A model generated the notes under the pieces. The model saw nothing but the letters and a program-made list of their open reading frames with translations. It made no database searches and had not been told where the DNA came from. 29,607 nucleotides of DNA. It comes from Synura sp. LO234KE (taxonomy: Eukaryota; Sar; Synurophyceae; Synurales; Mallomonadaceae). Shown piece by piece: positions 7,402 to 18,824 of this stretch (its first letter is position 1; every line of letters starts with the position of its first letter). The DNA lies in assembly GCA_015143735.1 (NCBI GenBank), contig VKHC01000013.1, forward strand, positions 1 through 29,607, read 5' to 3'. The position numbers were made by a program, and so were the translations under genes.

Positions 7402-9366
7402 ATGGTTTTAATTAAAATTAATTCTTTTCAGTTTTTTATTGATCCAAATCGTTCTATAATGGAAGCATGTCAGTTTATGGGAATAAATTTGCCTCGTTTT
7501 TGTTATCATGAAATACTTTCAGTAGCAGGAAACTGCAGAATGTGTTTAGTAGAACTTGAAAAATCACCTAAACCGGTTGTAGCTTGTACTATGCCTATAT
7601 TAAACAATATGAGTATTTATACTGAATCTCCTTTAGTAAAAAAAGCTAGAGAAAATATTTTAGAATTGTTATTAATTAATCATCCTCTTGATTGTCCTAT
7701 ATGTGATCAAGGCGGTGATTGCGATTTGCAAGATCAAACAAAATCCGTAGGGGGGGATTCTAGCCGTTTTTTTAAAAAAAAAAGATCGGTTGAAAATAAA
7801 TTTTTTGGTTTTTTTATAAAAACTATAATGAATCGTTGTATTCATTGTACAAGATGTGTTCGTTTTTCTGATGAATTAACAGATTCTCCTGTTTTTGGTA
7901 CTTTAAATAGAGGAGGTAGTACAGAAATTGGTTCTTATGCTAAATCTATATTTAATTCAGAAATTTCTGGAAATATTGTGGATTTGTGTCCTGTTGGTGC
8001 TTTAACATTTAAAACATATGCTTTTAAAGCTCGTCCTTGGGAATTAAGAACACAAGAAACGATTGATTGTACAGATGGTTTTGGTAGTAATATTTTAGTA
8101 AATTTTAAAGAAACAGAAATTTTAAGAGTTCAACCAAAGCCAAATTATTTACTTAATGAAACTTTAATACCTGATAAAATTAGATTTGGATTTGATGGTT
8201 TTTTAAAAAATAGAATTAAACAAAATTATAAAAAAGAATTAAATAATTTTGTTCCAATATCATTAGAGTTAATTAAACAAAAAATAGAAGATAAAAATTC
8301 TCTTTTACTAATAGTTGATGACAATTCAAAATTGGAAAATTTATTAAATATTTTTTCATTTTTAAATTCTCATAAAAACTTTAGAGTTTTGCCATTAATA
8401 GGTAAAAAAAATAATTATTATTTAAATTCTTTTTTGTTTAATAAAAGTTTTTTTATTTTTAAACTTCCAATTAAATTTTGTTTTATTTTTAGTTTAAATT
8501 TAAAAATAGAAAATGTTATTTTAAATACAAAACTGCGAATTAAAATAAATAATCAAAAAACATCAATTTTTTCGTTTGGGTTAAATACTAAAAATGGTTA
8601 TAAAACAAGTTTAATAAATTTAAATATAGTTAAACTAAATATGTTTCTTTCTGGTAAATCTACATTTTCAAATTATTTTAAAAAATCTAAATATTTACTT
8701 ATTATTTTAGGTAATTGTTTAAAAAAAAAATTTAAAAATGTTGATATTTTAATCTTTTTTTTAAAAAAATTGTATCCGTCTATTCAAATTTTAAACATTA
8801 ATCTTTATTCAAATTCAGAAGGAATTAATTTTTTAGGAATAAAAAATTTGTCTTCAAAATTATTAAAAAAACAAAATAATATAAATTTTTGGGTTGACTT
8901 AAAAGATACCTATTTTACTCGAAAATTAAATTTAGTTAAAAAGACAAATTTTTGGTTTAACAGTCATGGTTCAGATATTGCACTTAAAAATAAATATATT
9001 ATTTCAACTCCAACTTTTTTTGAACAAGAACAAGAGTATTTAAATAGTGATTTAATTTTACAAAAAACGCAAACAATTTTAAATATTAAAAAAGATTTTG
9101 AGAATTGTTTAAATACTTTATTACTACAAAAATCTTCTATAAATAAAAAATTTAAATTTTTATCTTTTCTTAGAGAAAATGAAAATGAAAATTTTTGTAT
9201 TTTTTTTAATATTATTTTTACTAGTTATGCTGTTTCTACATTTTTTTACAATGCACCTTTTAAATCAAATTTTGAAGATTATTTTTTAACGACAGTAATT
9301 TCAAAAAATTCAAATAATTTATTAAAACGTTCACAAGAATTTCGAAATAATTTTAATTATTTTTAA
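7402..9366 (+). CDS. nad11: NADH dehydrogenase subunit 11 (Complex I 75-kDa, NuoG type), full length
   Basis: A 654-residue iron-sulfur protein of the Complex I matrix arm. The N-terminal ferredoxin part is intact: 2Fe-2S ligands Cys34, Cys45, Cys48, Cys62; His94, Cys98, Cys101, Cys107 for one 4Fe-4S cluster; Cys146, Cys149, Cys152 and Cys196 for another. The rest is the molybdopterin-oxidoreductase-like domain, degenerate and Lys/Asn-rich, but with the late GSDIALKNKYIISTPTFFEQ region matching the family's 'GD.GA..ADVILP...YTE' block. In many algal stramenopiles only the N-terminal domain remains mitochondrial, so the full-length form is informative. Confidence 0.95.
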   Translation: MVLIKINSFQFFIDPNRSIMEACQFMGINLPRFCYHEILSVAGNCRMCLVELEKSPKPVVACTMPILNNMSIYTESPLVKKARENILELLLINHPLDCPICDQGGDCDLQDQTKSVGGDSSRFFKKKRSVENKFFGFFIKTIMNRCIHCTRCVRFSDELTDSPVFGTLNRGGSTEIGSYAKSIFNSEISGNIVDLCPVGALTFKTYAFKARPWELRTQETIDCTDGFGSNILVNFKETEILRVQPKPNYLLNETLIPDKIRFGFDGFLKNRIKQNYKKELNNFVPISLELIKQKIEDKNSLLLIVDDNSKLENLLNIFSFLNSHKNFRVLPLIGKKNNYYLNSFLFNKSFFIFKLPIKFCFIFSLNLKIENVILNTKLRIKINNQKTSIFSFGLNTKNGYKTSLINLNIVKLNMFLSGKSTFSNYFKKSKYLLIILGNCLKKKFKNVDILIFFLKKLYPSIQILNINLYSNSEGINFLGIKNLSSKLLKKQNNINFWVDLKDTYFTRKLNLVKKTNFWFNSHGSDIALKNKYIISTPTFFEQEQEYLNSDLILQKTQTILNIKKDFENCLNTLLLQKSSINKKFKFLSFLRENENENFCIFFNIIFTSYAVSTFFYNAPFKSNFEDYFLTTVISKNSNNLLKRSQEFRNNFNYF

Positions 9367-9384
9367 TAAATTAATATTGTTAAC

Positions 9385-9458
9385 GAAAAAATAGCTCAAT
9401 TGGTTAGAGCGACAGCTTGTCATGTTGTGGGTTGCGGGTTCAAGTCCCGTTTTTTTCG
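9385..9458 (+). tRNA. trnD(guc): tRNA-Asp(GUC)
   Basis: Acceptor GAAAAAA/TTTTTTC, canonical T8-A9, D-stem GCTC/GAGC, anticodon arm ACAGC-TTGTCAT-GTTGT (anticodon GTC), T-arm GCGGG-TTCAAGT-CCCGT and discriminator G, as expected for Asp. It ends the first plus-strand gene block. Confidence 0.94.
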
Positions 9459-9547
9459 ATTTTATAAAATTAACAGTAACACAATATTTTTTATTTTAGA
9501 TTAGTCTCTTTTTATAGTTTTAATTTACAACAAGTTATAGATATTTT

Positions 9548-11151
<1,604 letters not shown>

Positions 11152-11163
11152 TTGTTCAAAATT

Positions 11164-11235
11164 TAACGAAAATGGGATTCAAACCCATAACTAGCGGATT
11201 ATGATTCCGATACTCTATCCTTGAGTTATTTCGTT
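11164..11235 (-). tRNA. trnM(cau): tRNA with CAU anticodon, probably elongator Met
   Basis: Minus strand: acceptor AACGAAA/TTTCGTT, D-stem ACTC/GAGT, anticodon arm TCGGA-ATCATAA-TCCGC (anticodon CAT; the outer 27-43 pair is a T-C mismatch), T-arm ATGGG-TTTGAAT-CCCAT, discriminator A. The CGGA-ATCATAA-TCCG arm resembles alphaproteobacterial elongator Met tRNA from memory, so Met is preferred. The alternative is Ile with lysidine at C34. Confidence 0.85.
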
Positions 11236-11254
11236 AAGTCGACTAATAATAATA

Positions 11255-13237
11255 TTAAAAAAGTAAAAAAAAAGATAAAAAGAAAAATAAAACAATAAAA
11301 CTATTAAACTGTTGATTAATAACAAAAAATAGAAATGTTACTAAAATTATTTGCAATAAAAAAAATATATAATGATATAAATAACCCGTTTGAACATTTT
11401 GAGCTTTTATACTAGTATTTTTAATTTGATTAATTAAACCAAACGGTCCAAATAATTCTAATATTCCTCTATCTACATCTTTATAATTAAATGTATAACT
11501 AAAATTTAGTACTGGAAAGCCTACAAATTCAACGTAATATTTATCAAAAAACCATTTTTTAAAAAAAAATATATATATTAATTTAAAACTTGATTGTTGT
11601 TTTAAATTAAAATATTGTTTTAGATTAAAAAAATATAAAAAGATTGCAAAAATAATACCACAAATAACAATTATTAATGGAAGTATTTTAAATAATTCAG
11701 TTATAAATTCAATATCCGTCAACAAATAATTATTAGGTTGAATAAAAATTACATTTTCCCAAAAATTTGTACCAAAACCAATAAACAAATCTTTAAAAAA
11801 AAAACCACTACACACACTTAAAATAGAAAGTAAAAATAAAGGAATAATAAAATAAAAAGAACCTTCGTGCGCGTTAATAATGCTATTACGAAAACCATTA
11901 GTATTAGTTAAAAATACTAAAATTAATACACGAGTTGAATAAAAAGCTGTACAAAAAGCTGCCATCAGACCTAAATAGTAAGAAAAATGGCCAAATATTG
12001 TAAATTTTGCAAAAGCTACTTCTAAAATAACATCTTTAGAATAAAAACCAGATAAAAAAGGAAACCCTATTAACGCTAATGATCCAATTAAAGTAGTGGC
12101 ATAAGAAAACGGCAAAATTTTTCTTAACCCTCCCATTTTTCTCATATCTTGTTCATTTGCTAGTGCGTGAATTACAGAACCAGCACCTAAAAAAAGTAAA
12201 GCTTTGAAAAAAGCATGATTGTATAAATGAAATAAAGCAACTTCATAGCTCGACAAACCACACGCAAAAAACATATATCCTAATTGACTACATGTTGAAT
12301 ACGCAATTACCTTTTTAATATCATTTTGTAACATTCCTGTTGTGGCCGCAAAAAAAGCTGTTAATGCACCTATAACGATAATTAAGTTTAAAACCCAAGA
12401 AGAGTGTTCAAAAAGAAAAGAACATCGAATTATTAAAAAAACTCCAGCAGTTACCATTGTTGCAGCGTGAATCAAAGCTGAAACTGGTGTTGGACCTTCC
12501 ATTGCATCAGGTAACCAAGAATGTAAACCTAACTGTGCAGATTTTCCTGTTGCTCCTAAAAAAAGAAAACAACAAATCAAATCTAAACTAGAAACATTAA
12601 AATAACCTATTTGAAATAAATAATTTTTTAAATGAGGAGCTAAACTAAATACAACATCAAAATCTAAACTATCACATAATAAAAAAATTGAAAAAATGGC
12701 AATTAAAACAAAAAAATCACCAATTCTATTCAAAACCATAGCTTTAATTGACGACTTATTTGCTTGAATTCTTGTATACCAAAAATTTATTAATAAATAT
12801 GATGATAATCCTACCCCCTCCCAACCAACAAATAATTGTAAAAAATTATTAGATGTTATTAAAATCAACATAAAAAAAGTAAATAAAGATAAATATGACA
12901 TAAATCTATATAAGTGGGGGTCGGTTCTCATATATTCTATAGAATATATATGTACTAGACTTGAAATAAAAGTAACTACAATAAGCATTGTTCCCGTTAA
13001 ACTATCAAAACAAAAATTCCATGTTACAACTAAACTTTCTGAAAACACCCAATTTAATAGTGTAATTTTCCAAATAACACCTGTAGCTATAAAATCAAAA
13101 AAAAAGTAAAAAGAAATAAAAAAAGATAAAACGACCCCTAAAGATGTTATAAAACAAACCCCTTTACCATTAAAACGACCTAATAAAATTCCACTTAAAA
13201 AACCAAGAAACGGAAATAAAATTATTAAAATTAACAT
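11255..13237 (-). CDS. nad5: NADH dehydrogenase subunit 5 (Complex I)
   Basis: A 660-residue antiporter-like membrane subunit (NuoL family). Core motifs present include FVGWEGVGLSSYLLINFW, HSWLPDAMEGPTPVSALIHA and the C-terminal lateral helix region. The start at 13237 (MLILIILFPFLGF) was chosen because it matches the usual Nad5 opening; an in-frame ATG at 13300 would add 21 residues. The extreme C-terminus is a Phe/Leu-rich hydrophobic stretch. Confidence 0.95.
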   Translation of the reverse strand: MLILIILFPFLGFLSGILLGRFNGKGVCFITSLGVVLSFFISFYFFFDFIATGVIWKITLLNWVFSESLVVTWNFCFDSLTGTMLIVVTFISSLVHIYSIEYMRTDPHLYRFMSYLSLFTFFMLILITSNNFLQLFVGWEGVGLSSYLLINFWYTRIQANKSSIKAMVLNRIGDFFVLIAIFSIFLLCDSLDFDVVFSLAPHLKNYLFQIGYFNVSSLDLICCFLFLGATGKSAQLGLHSWLPDAMEGPTPVSALIHAATMVTAGVFLIIRCSFLFEHSSWVLNLIIVIGALTAFFAATTGMLQNDIKKVIAYSTCSQLGYMFFACGLSSYEVALFHLYNHAFFKALLFLGAGSVIHALANEQDMRKMGGLRKILPFSYATTLIGSLALIGFPFLSGFYSKDVILEVAFAKFTIFGHFSYYLGLMAAFCTAFYSTRVLILVFLTNTNGFRNSIINAHEGSFYFIIPLFLLSILSVCSGFFFKDLFIGFGTNFWENVIFIQPNNYLLTDIEFITELFKILPLIIVICGIIFAIFLYFFNLKQYFNLKQQSSFKLIYIFFFKKWFFDKYYVEFVGFPVLNFSYTFNYKDVDRGILELFGPFGLINQIKNTSIKAQNVQTGYLYHYIFFLLQIILVTFLFFVINQQFNSFIVLFFFLSFFLLF

Positions 13238-13339
13238 TTTTGTTATAATAGTCTTAGTATTAAAAAACTTAAAGTATAAACGGTACAACAAAAAATACAT
13301 AAGTAAATTTTTAATAACAAATAAATAAAAAATAATACG

Positions 13340-13885
13340 TTAATTTAAAATTTCCCAAAAAAATGGCACATTGTTAACAAACTTTTTTTTTTTTAATTTT
13401 GATAAATAAAATTTAATATTTAATTGCTGTTCAAACTGAATATCAATAATATTTTCTAAAATCGTTAATTCTTTTATTAAATTTAATGGAATTTTAAAAC
13501 TAATAATAAATTGATTTTTATTTTTAATAATAAACATATTTTCTTTTAATTTTAACAGCTCATTAAAAAAATAATAAGAAAAAACATTTAAATCTTTTTT
13601 TTTTTTTAATTCTATAAAAAATTCAAGTAAAGACAAATTAGTTTGGATATATGTTTTTTTGGAATTTTTATAAAAAACTTTAGGAAATAAATTAGTTAAA
13701 CAATAAAAAACAAAATATTTTTTAATATTTAATTCATTATTTAATATGTCATTTTTTGAATAAATTGATATAGAAATTTTTTCTATAGTAATTGAATTAT
13801 ACTTTGATTTTAAATTATATTTATTAATATTTTCACATATTAATAAATAATTATTATAAGTAAATTTTAAATTTTTAGTAATCAT
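13340..13885 (-). CDS. rpl5: Divergent ribosomal protein, probable L5 (uL5m)
   Basis: A 181-residue Lys/Ile/Asn-rich ORF between nad4 and nad5. It is not obvious by sequence, but the segment order follows L5: ITIEKISISIYS at the first conserved strand, then LTNLFPKVFYKNSKKT (place of 'L...TGQKPVITKAKKS'), FFIELKKKKDLNVFSYYFFNELL (place of 'VTLRG..MYEFLDRLI'), then IISFKIPLNLIKELTILE. No zinc motif or membrane helix. L5 binds 5S rRNA in bacteria. The match is by pattern only; an unrelated ORFan is possible. No other rpl5 is seen in the window. Confidence 0.5.
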   Translation of the reverse strand: MITKNLKFTYNNYLLICENINKYNLKSKYNSITIEKISISIYSKNDILNNELNIKKYFVFYCLTNLFPKVFYKNSKKTYIQTNLSLLEFFIELKKKKDLNVFSYYFFNELLKLKENMFIIKNKNQFIISFKIPLNLIKELTILENIIDIQFEQQLNIKFYLSKLKKKKFVNNVPFFWEILN

Positions 13886-13896
13886 AAAATTTTTAA

Positions 13897-15345
13897 TTAA
13901 TGTAGTTGAATAAATCCGGTAGTAAAAATTTGAATACCTGATAATAAATATGATGGATTAAAACCAAAAAAAATAATAATTAAAAATAAATAACTTAAAA
14001 TAATAAATTCACGTAAAGTTATATCATAAAAATGTTTTGTAAAAACTATTTTTAGATTTCCAAAAATTATTCTATTATATAACCAAAGAGAATAGATTGC
14101 ACATAATATAACCCCTAAACCAGCTAATATACAAACAAAAATATTTGTTTTATATAATCCACAAAGTAATAAAAATTCTCCAACAAAGCTACTAGTTCCA
14201 GGTACAGCTATATTAGCTAAGGTAAAGGCTAAAAAAAAAAAAGAATATATAGGCATAACATGAACAATACCTCCGTAGTAATGTAAAAGTCGAGAATGAT
14301 AACGATCATATAAAATTCCAACTAGTAAAAACATACCACCCGCAACAAAACCATGACTTAAACTTTGAAAAATTGCTCCTTGTAGTCCCATTACATTAAA
14401 ACTAAAAATTCCCAAAACCACTAAATTCATGTGTGCTATAGATGAATAAGCAATTATTCTTTTTATATCCGTTTGTCTTATGGCAGTTAAAGAAGCATAA
14501 ATAATACCTATTATAGAAAGTAAATATATTATCGGAGAAAAAAAAACACAAGAATCTGGAAATAAAACTAAAGAAAAACGTATAAATCCATAAACACCTA
14601 GTTTTAATAAAATTCCGGCTAAAATTACGGATCCTACTGTAGGTGCTTCTACATGAGCTTCGGGTAACCAGATATGGAATGGAAACATTGGTATTTTAGA
14701 CGAAAAAGAAATAAAAAAAGCTAACCATAACCATTTTTGTTCCAAAATAGTAAAATTATAAGTTTGAATTAATTCATAATTAGAACTTCCAACCTTACTA
14801 TAAATGTATAACACTCCTATTAACATTAGAACTGAACCTATTAAAGTATAAAAAAATAAAAGATAAGCAGCTCGAATTTTTCTAGATCTTGAACCAAAAA
14901 CCCCAATTACTAAAAACATAGGTATTAATACTGCTTCAAAAAAAATATAAAATAAAAATAAATCTAAAGTAGTAAAAACTAAAAGTAAAATTAATTCAAG
15001 TAAAATTAAATTAAAATATTGTTCTTTTGAATTGATATCTTTCCATAAAAAAAGAATACATAAAAACATTAATAAACAAGTTAATACAAAAAAATAAATT
15101 GATAGACCATCAATACCAAAAAGTAAACTAATATTAAAAAAGTTAATATCAATGCTAAAACTTAACAAAGATTGAAAATGATATTTATTAAAATTAAAAG
15201 AAATTAAAAGTAATAGAGAAAGTAAAAAAACAAAAGTAGAAGAATACAAAGAAATACGTCTTATAATTTCAATTTGATTAACAGATAAAAAAAATATAAG
15301 AATTAAAGAAACAAATAAAACAGAAAAAATTAATGTTAACAACAT
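13897..15345 (-). CDS. nad4: NADH dehydrogenase subunit 4 (Complex I)
   Basis: An antiporter-like membrane subunit (NuoM family), 482 residues from the start chosen here. Diagnostic motifs: FEAVLIPMFLVIGVFGSR (key Glu in helix 5), WLPEAHVEAPTVGSVILAG and the Lys-bearing helix GILLKLGVYG. The ATG at 15345 (MLLTLIF) resembles usual Nad4 openings; the frame also has an ATG at 15405 adding 20 Tyr/Leu-rich residues and reaching within 8 bases of nad7. Ends in TAA, 11 bases before the L5-like ORF. Confidence 0.95.
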   Translation of the reverse strand: MLLTLIFSVLFVSLILIFFLSVNQIEIIRRISLYSSTFVFLLSLLLLISFNFNKYHFQSLLSFSIDINFFNISLLFGIDGLSIYFFVLTCLLMFLCILFLWKDINSKEQYFNLILLELILLLVFTTLDLFLFYIFFEAVLIPMFLVIGVFGSRSRKIRAAYLLFFYTLIGSVLMLIGVLYIYSKVGSSNYELIQTYNFTILEQKWLWLAFFISFSSKIPMFPFHIWLPEAHVEAPTVGSVILAGILLKLGVYGFIRFSLVLFPDSCVFFSPIIYLLSIIGIIYASLTAIRQTDIKRIIAYSSIAHMNLVVLGIFSFNVMGLQGAIFQSLSHGFVAGGMFLLVGILYDRYHSRLLHYYGGIVHVMPIYSFFFLAFTLANIAVPGTSSFVGEFLLLCGLYKTNIFVCILAGLGVILCAIYSLWLYNRIIFGNLKIVFTKHFYDITLREFIILSYLFLIIIFFGFNPSYLLSGIQIFTTGFIQLH

Positions 15346-15412
15346 AAAATTTAATAAATATAAAAAATAATATAATAAATAATCTATTGAATAATATTTT
15401 AACAAAAACTAA

Positions 15413-16624
15413 CTAACGATCAACTTCACCAAAAACAATATCTTGAGTTCCTATAACAGTTACAACATCCGCTACCATATGTCCTTTGGACATAAAATTT
15501 AAAGATTGTAAATGACCAAATCCAGGAGCTTTTATTTTACAGCGATAAGGTTTTTCTGTATTATTAGCAATTAAATAAACTCCAAATTCACCTTTAGGAG
15601 CTTCAGTTGCAGTATAAGTTTCACCAAAAGGAACAATTAAATTTTCTGTAAAGTATTTAAAATGATTTATTACAGATTCCATCGAATTTTTAATATTTAA
15701 TCTAGAAGGAGGTGTAACTTTTGTATTAAAAGATTTAACCTCACCTTCACAAATTAAATTTAAACACTGATCAATTATAACTAGTGATTGTCTCATTTCT
15801 TCAATACGAACTAAATAACGATCATAACAATCTCCGTTTGAACCTACTGGAAAATAAAAATTTAATTCTTTATATATTTCATAAGGATTATTTTTTCTCA
15901 AATCCCAAGAGACTCCCGAACCACGTAACATAACACCACTAAACCCCCAATTTATTGCATCTTTAGCGGATACTATACCTATATCTATAAGTCGTTCTTT
16001 CCAAATTCGATTTGATGTTAACATTTCTTCCATTTCATCTAATCTAATTAAAAATTGTTTAGTAAAAATGAATATATCATCTAATAAACCAATTGGTAAA
16101 TCAGCAGAAACCCCACCAGGTCTAATATATGCTGCATGCATTCGTGCGCCAGAAACCCTTTCATAGAATTCCATTAACTTTTCACGCTCTTCAAACCCCC
16201 ACATAAAAGGAGACATCGCACCAACATCTAAAGCATGACAACCAACAGCAACTAAATGATTTAAAATACGAGTTAATTCACAAAATAAAACTCTAATAAT
16301 TTTTGCTCGTTTAGGTATTTTAAGCTGTAATAATTGTTCAACAGCTAATGAATATGTATGTTCTTGGGCCATCATCGAAACATAATCTAATCTATCAAAA
16401 TAAGGCAAAGCTTGAAGATAGTTTTTATGTTCTATTAATTTTTCGGTACCCCTATGCAATAAACCAATATGTGGATCAGCTTGTACAACAATTTCGCCGT
16501 TTAATTCTAATATAAGACGTAAAACCCCATGAGCAGCTGGATGTTGAGGACCAAAATTAATAGTAAAATTTTTTAATGAATTATTTAAATTATTTTCTTT
16601 TAATAACATTTCAAAATTTACCAA
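15413..16624 (-). CDS. nad7: NADH dehydrogenase subunit 7 (Complex I 49-kDa)
   Basis: A 403-residue matrix-arm subunit (NuoD family) helping form the quinone-binding pocket. Conserved blocks include [50 protein letters not shown] and the C-terminal DIVFGEVDR. The first ATG overlaps the last seven bases of nad9; a second in-frame ATG at 16609 would remove the overlap and lose only five residues. Confidence 0.97.
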   Translation of the reverse strand: MVNFEMLLKENNLNNSLKNFTINFGPQHPAAHGVLRLILELNGEIVVQADPHIGLLHRGTEKLIEHKNYLQALPYFDRLDYVSMMAQEHTYSLAVEQLLQLKIPKRAKIIRVLFCELTRILNHLVAVGCHALDVGAMSPFMWGFEEREKLMEFYERVSGARMHAAYIRPGGVSADLPIGLLDDIFIFTKQFLIRLDEMEEMLTSNRIWKERLIDIGIVSAKDAINWGFSGVMLRGSGVSWDLRKNNPYEIYKELNFYFPVGSNGDCYDRYLVRIEEMRQSLVIIDQCLNLICEGEVKSFNTKVTPPSRLNIKNSMESVINHFKYFTENLIVPFGETYTATEAPKGEFGVYLIANNTEKPYRCKIKAPGFGHLQSLNFMSKGHMVADVVTVIGTQDIVFGEVDR

Positions 16625-17148
16625 AGAGTTTCGAACACAAAAGAACGAAAATTCTGAGATAATTCTATTGGTTCAACAACTATTTGTTTTTTTACTTCGT
16701 CGTATCTTAAATCTAAATATCCATAAAGAGGAAAATCTTTTCTTAATGGATAACCCTCAAATCCATAATCTGTTAAAATTTTTCTCAAATCGGGATGATT
16801 TTCAAAATAAACACCAAATAAATCCCAAATTTCTCTTTCCCACCAATTAGCATTTATATAAATTGATGTTAAAGAAGAAATTGCTTCTACTTCGTTTAAA
16901 TAAACTTTTATACGAAGACGTGCATTATAAGTTAAACTTAAAACATCATAAATAATTGAAAATCTATATTTATAACCTAATAAATCAACTCCGGCAATAT
17001 AACTTAATAATTGATACCTATAACTAATATGTTTTTTTAGACAATTAAAAAAAAAAAGGAGATTATCGGCTGAAACAATTACGATATTTTCTGAATTAGA
17101 AACTTGAACACTTATAATTGGAACTATTTGAGAAATATTTAACGACAT
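16618..17148 (-). CDS. nad9: NADH dehydrogenase subunit 9 (Complex I 30-kDa)
   Basis: A 176-residue NuoC-type matrix-arm subunit. The family signature is intact: [20 protein letters not shown] followed by [19 protein letters not shown] and ending in RSFVFETLW. It precedes nad7 in the same direction, the conserved nad9-nad7 (nuoC-nuoD) pair inherited from the bacterial nuo operon. It follows nad2 by eight bases. Confidence 0.97.
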   Translation of the reverse strand: MSLNISQIVPIISVQVSNSENIVIVSADNLLFFFNCLKKHISYRYQLLSYIAGVDLLGYKYRFSIIYDVLSLTYNARLRIKVYLNEVEAISSLTSIYINANWWEREIWDLFGVYFENHPDLRKILTDYGFEGYPLRKDFPLYGYLDLRYDEVKKQIVVEPIELSQNFRSFVFETLW

Positions 17149-17156
17149 AGAAAATT

Positions 17157-18665
17157 TTAAAAAAAATTTATAATAGAAAGTTGCGATATAATACCTAAAA
17201 AAGATGGATAAAAAAAAATTAAAATTAATAAATATAACACACTAGAAACAATTGTATATTCAAAATCTAATAATATAGTATTAAAATTACTATGTTTTTT
17301 AAAAACAAATGTTTGTATTTTTTTATTAAAAAAAGCAATTTTAATTACACGTAAATAATAATATGTAGAAATAGAACTAACAAGTATAACAAAAATAGAA
17401 ATAAAAATATTTTGATCTTGAATAAGAGTAATTATAATAAAAACTTTTGCAAGAAAACCTGATAATGGAGGAATACCACTAAAAGAAAAAAATAAAATTA
17501 ACAATAAGCAAGCCCATAAATTATTCGTTATAAATAACGCTGAAATGTCTGACAATAAAAAAGACGGTTGAATTTGTTTTTTATACCATAAACTGTTTGG
17601 AGTATTAATATTATAAAAATTTGCCAAGAAAGACCAAATTAAAATAGAACTTAATAGATAAATAAACAAATAAAAATATATAGAAGAAAAAGATGTTATT
17701 TTATACATTGATAACGCCAAAATTATAAAACCTAATTGAGATATTGAACTGTAAATTATAAAACGCTTTAAACGTTTTTGAAATAAAGCGCAATATGCCC
17801 CCCAAAAAATTGAAAAAACACCTATAATTAATAAAACATTTTCAAAATAGTTAAACAATGGAAGAAATAAACTTAAGCATTTTAAAAATATAGTAACTAA
17901 AGAAAGTTTCGGTATAATTGAAAAAAAAATAGTAGAAGCCAAAGGTGAACCTTCATAAACATCAGGTCCCCAAAAATGAAATGGAGCTATAACTAACTTA
18001 AATAAAAAAACAAAAATTAAAAAAAAAAAACTTAGATATAAAACTAAAAAGAATTCAAAATTACTGACAGGAATAGAAAGTAAAAGTAAAATATTTTCAA
18101 AGTTCGTTGTTCCTAGATAAGAAAAAATGATTAAACAACTCAATAAAAAAATACTAGAGATAATTGATCCCATTATGAAATATTTTAGTCCTGCTTCACT
18201 AGAAAAAGCAGAATATGTTCTAAAAGAAGCTAAAAGATAAAAGGAAAGTGCTTGTAATTCTAAAATTAAGTATAAAGAAATAAAATCGTTAACATTAAGT
18301 AAAATCATAGAACCAAATAAAGCTAAAAAAACAATAATAAAATATTCATAAAAATTTATTTTTTGATTAACAAAACTTCTCCATATAGCTGGAAAAGAAA
18401 ATAAAACAAAAAAAATTAAAATTTTTTTTATTAAAATTGAGCTAGAATCAGAAGAAAAAAATAATTCAGAATTACCTACAAAATTTTGGTTTAAAGTTAA
18501 AAAAAATAATATTAAATAAATAAAAAAATTTTGATTAAATAATTCTTCATTTATACAATAAATTTTTTTAGTAGTAAATTTAAATAAAAAAATAGTATTA
18601 ATTAATTGATATAATAAAACTGTAATTAAAAAAAACTCAGGAATAAAAATTTTTAAAGAATCCAT
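17157..18665 (-). CDS. nad2: NADH dehydrogenase subunit 2 (Complex I)
   Basis: A 502-residue antiporter-like subunit (NuoN family) with about fourteen hydrophobic segments. Motifs include SLYLILELQALSFYLLA (helix 5 Glu), APFHFWGPDVYEGSPLAS and FSFSGIPPLSGFLAK. Starts at ATG 18665 (MDSLKIFIPEF), nine bases after the minus-strand trnI. Of normal length for the family. Confidence 0.96.
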   Translation of the reverse strand: MDSLKIFIPEFFLITVLLYQLINTIFLFKFTTKKIYCINEELFNQNFFIYLILFFLTLNQNFVGNSELFFSSDSSSILIKKILIFFVLFSFPAIWRSFVNQKINFYEYFIIVFLALFGSMILLNVNDFISLYLILELQALSFYLLASFRTYSAFSSEAGLKYFIMGSIISSIFLLSCLIIFSYLGTTNFENILLLLSIPVSNFEFFLVLYLSFFFLIFVFLFKLVIAPFHFWGPDVYEGSPLASTIFFSIIPKLSLVTIFLKCLSLFLPLFNYFENVLLIIGVFSIFWGAYCALFQKRLKRFIIYSSISQLGFIILALSMYKITSFSSIYFYLFIYLLSSILIWSFLANFYNINTPNSLWYKKQIQPSFLLSDISALFITNNLWACLLLILFFSFSGIPPLSGFLAKVFIIITLIQDQNIFISIFVILVSSISTYYYLRVIKIAFFNKKIQTFVFKKHSNFNTILLDFEYTIVSSVLYLLILIFFYPSFLGIISQLSIINFF

Positions 18666-18673
18666 AAAAAAAA

Positions 18674-18745
18674 TAAATAACGCTGGATTTGAACCAACAA
18701 CAGTTAGATTATCAACAAACTATTAGACCGTTTAACTAGTTATTT
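18674..18745 (-). tRNA. trnI(gau): tRNA-Ile(GAU), irregular anticodon arm
   Basis: Minus strand: acceptor AAATAAC/GTTATTT, T8-A9, D-stem GTTA/TAAT, T-arm GTTGG-TTCAAAT-CCAGC, discriminator A. The anticodon arm is 18 rather than 17 bases: GTTTG and CTAAC pair with one T-T mismatch around an 8-base loop TTGATAAT. The best reading is anticodon GAT, with T33 and A37 as expected for Ile. Asn (GTT) and Ser (TGA) fit position 33 or 37 less well, and good trnN and trnS genes exist elsewhere here. Confidence 0.75.
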
Positions 18746-18824
18746 ATATAAAATTTTAGTTTTTAATAGAACCAATACAATTAAAGATATATTTTTTAAT
18801 AACATACTATACTTTTTTAAAATA

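Noticed and set aside
16668-16850. 60-codon plus-strand frame inside nad9
   Set aside because: Antisense to a strongly conserved gene, with no features of its own.
18674-18745. Reading the minus-strand tRNA as Asn(GUU) or Ser(UGA)
   Set aside because: Asn would put G at position 37 and unpair the stem; Ser would put T at 37. Intact trnN and trnS genes exist in the window.
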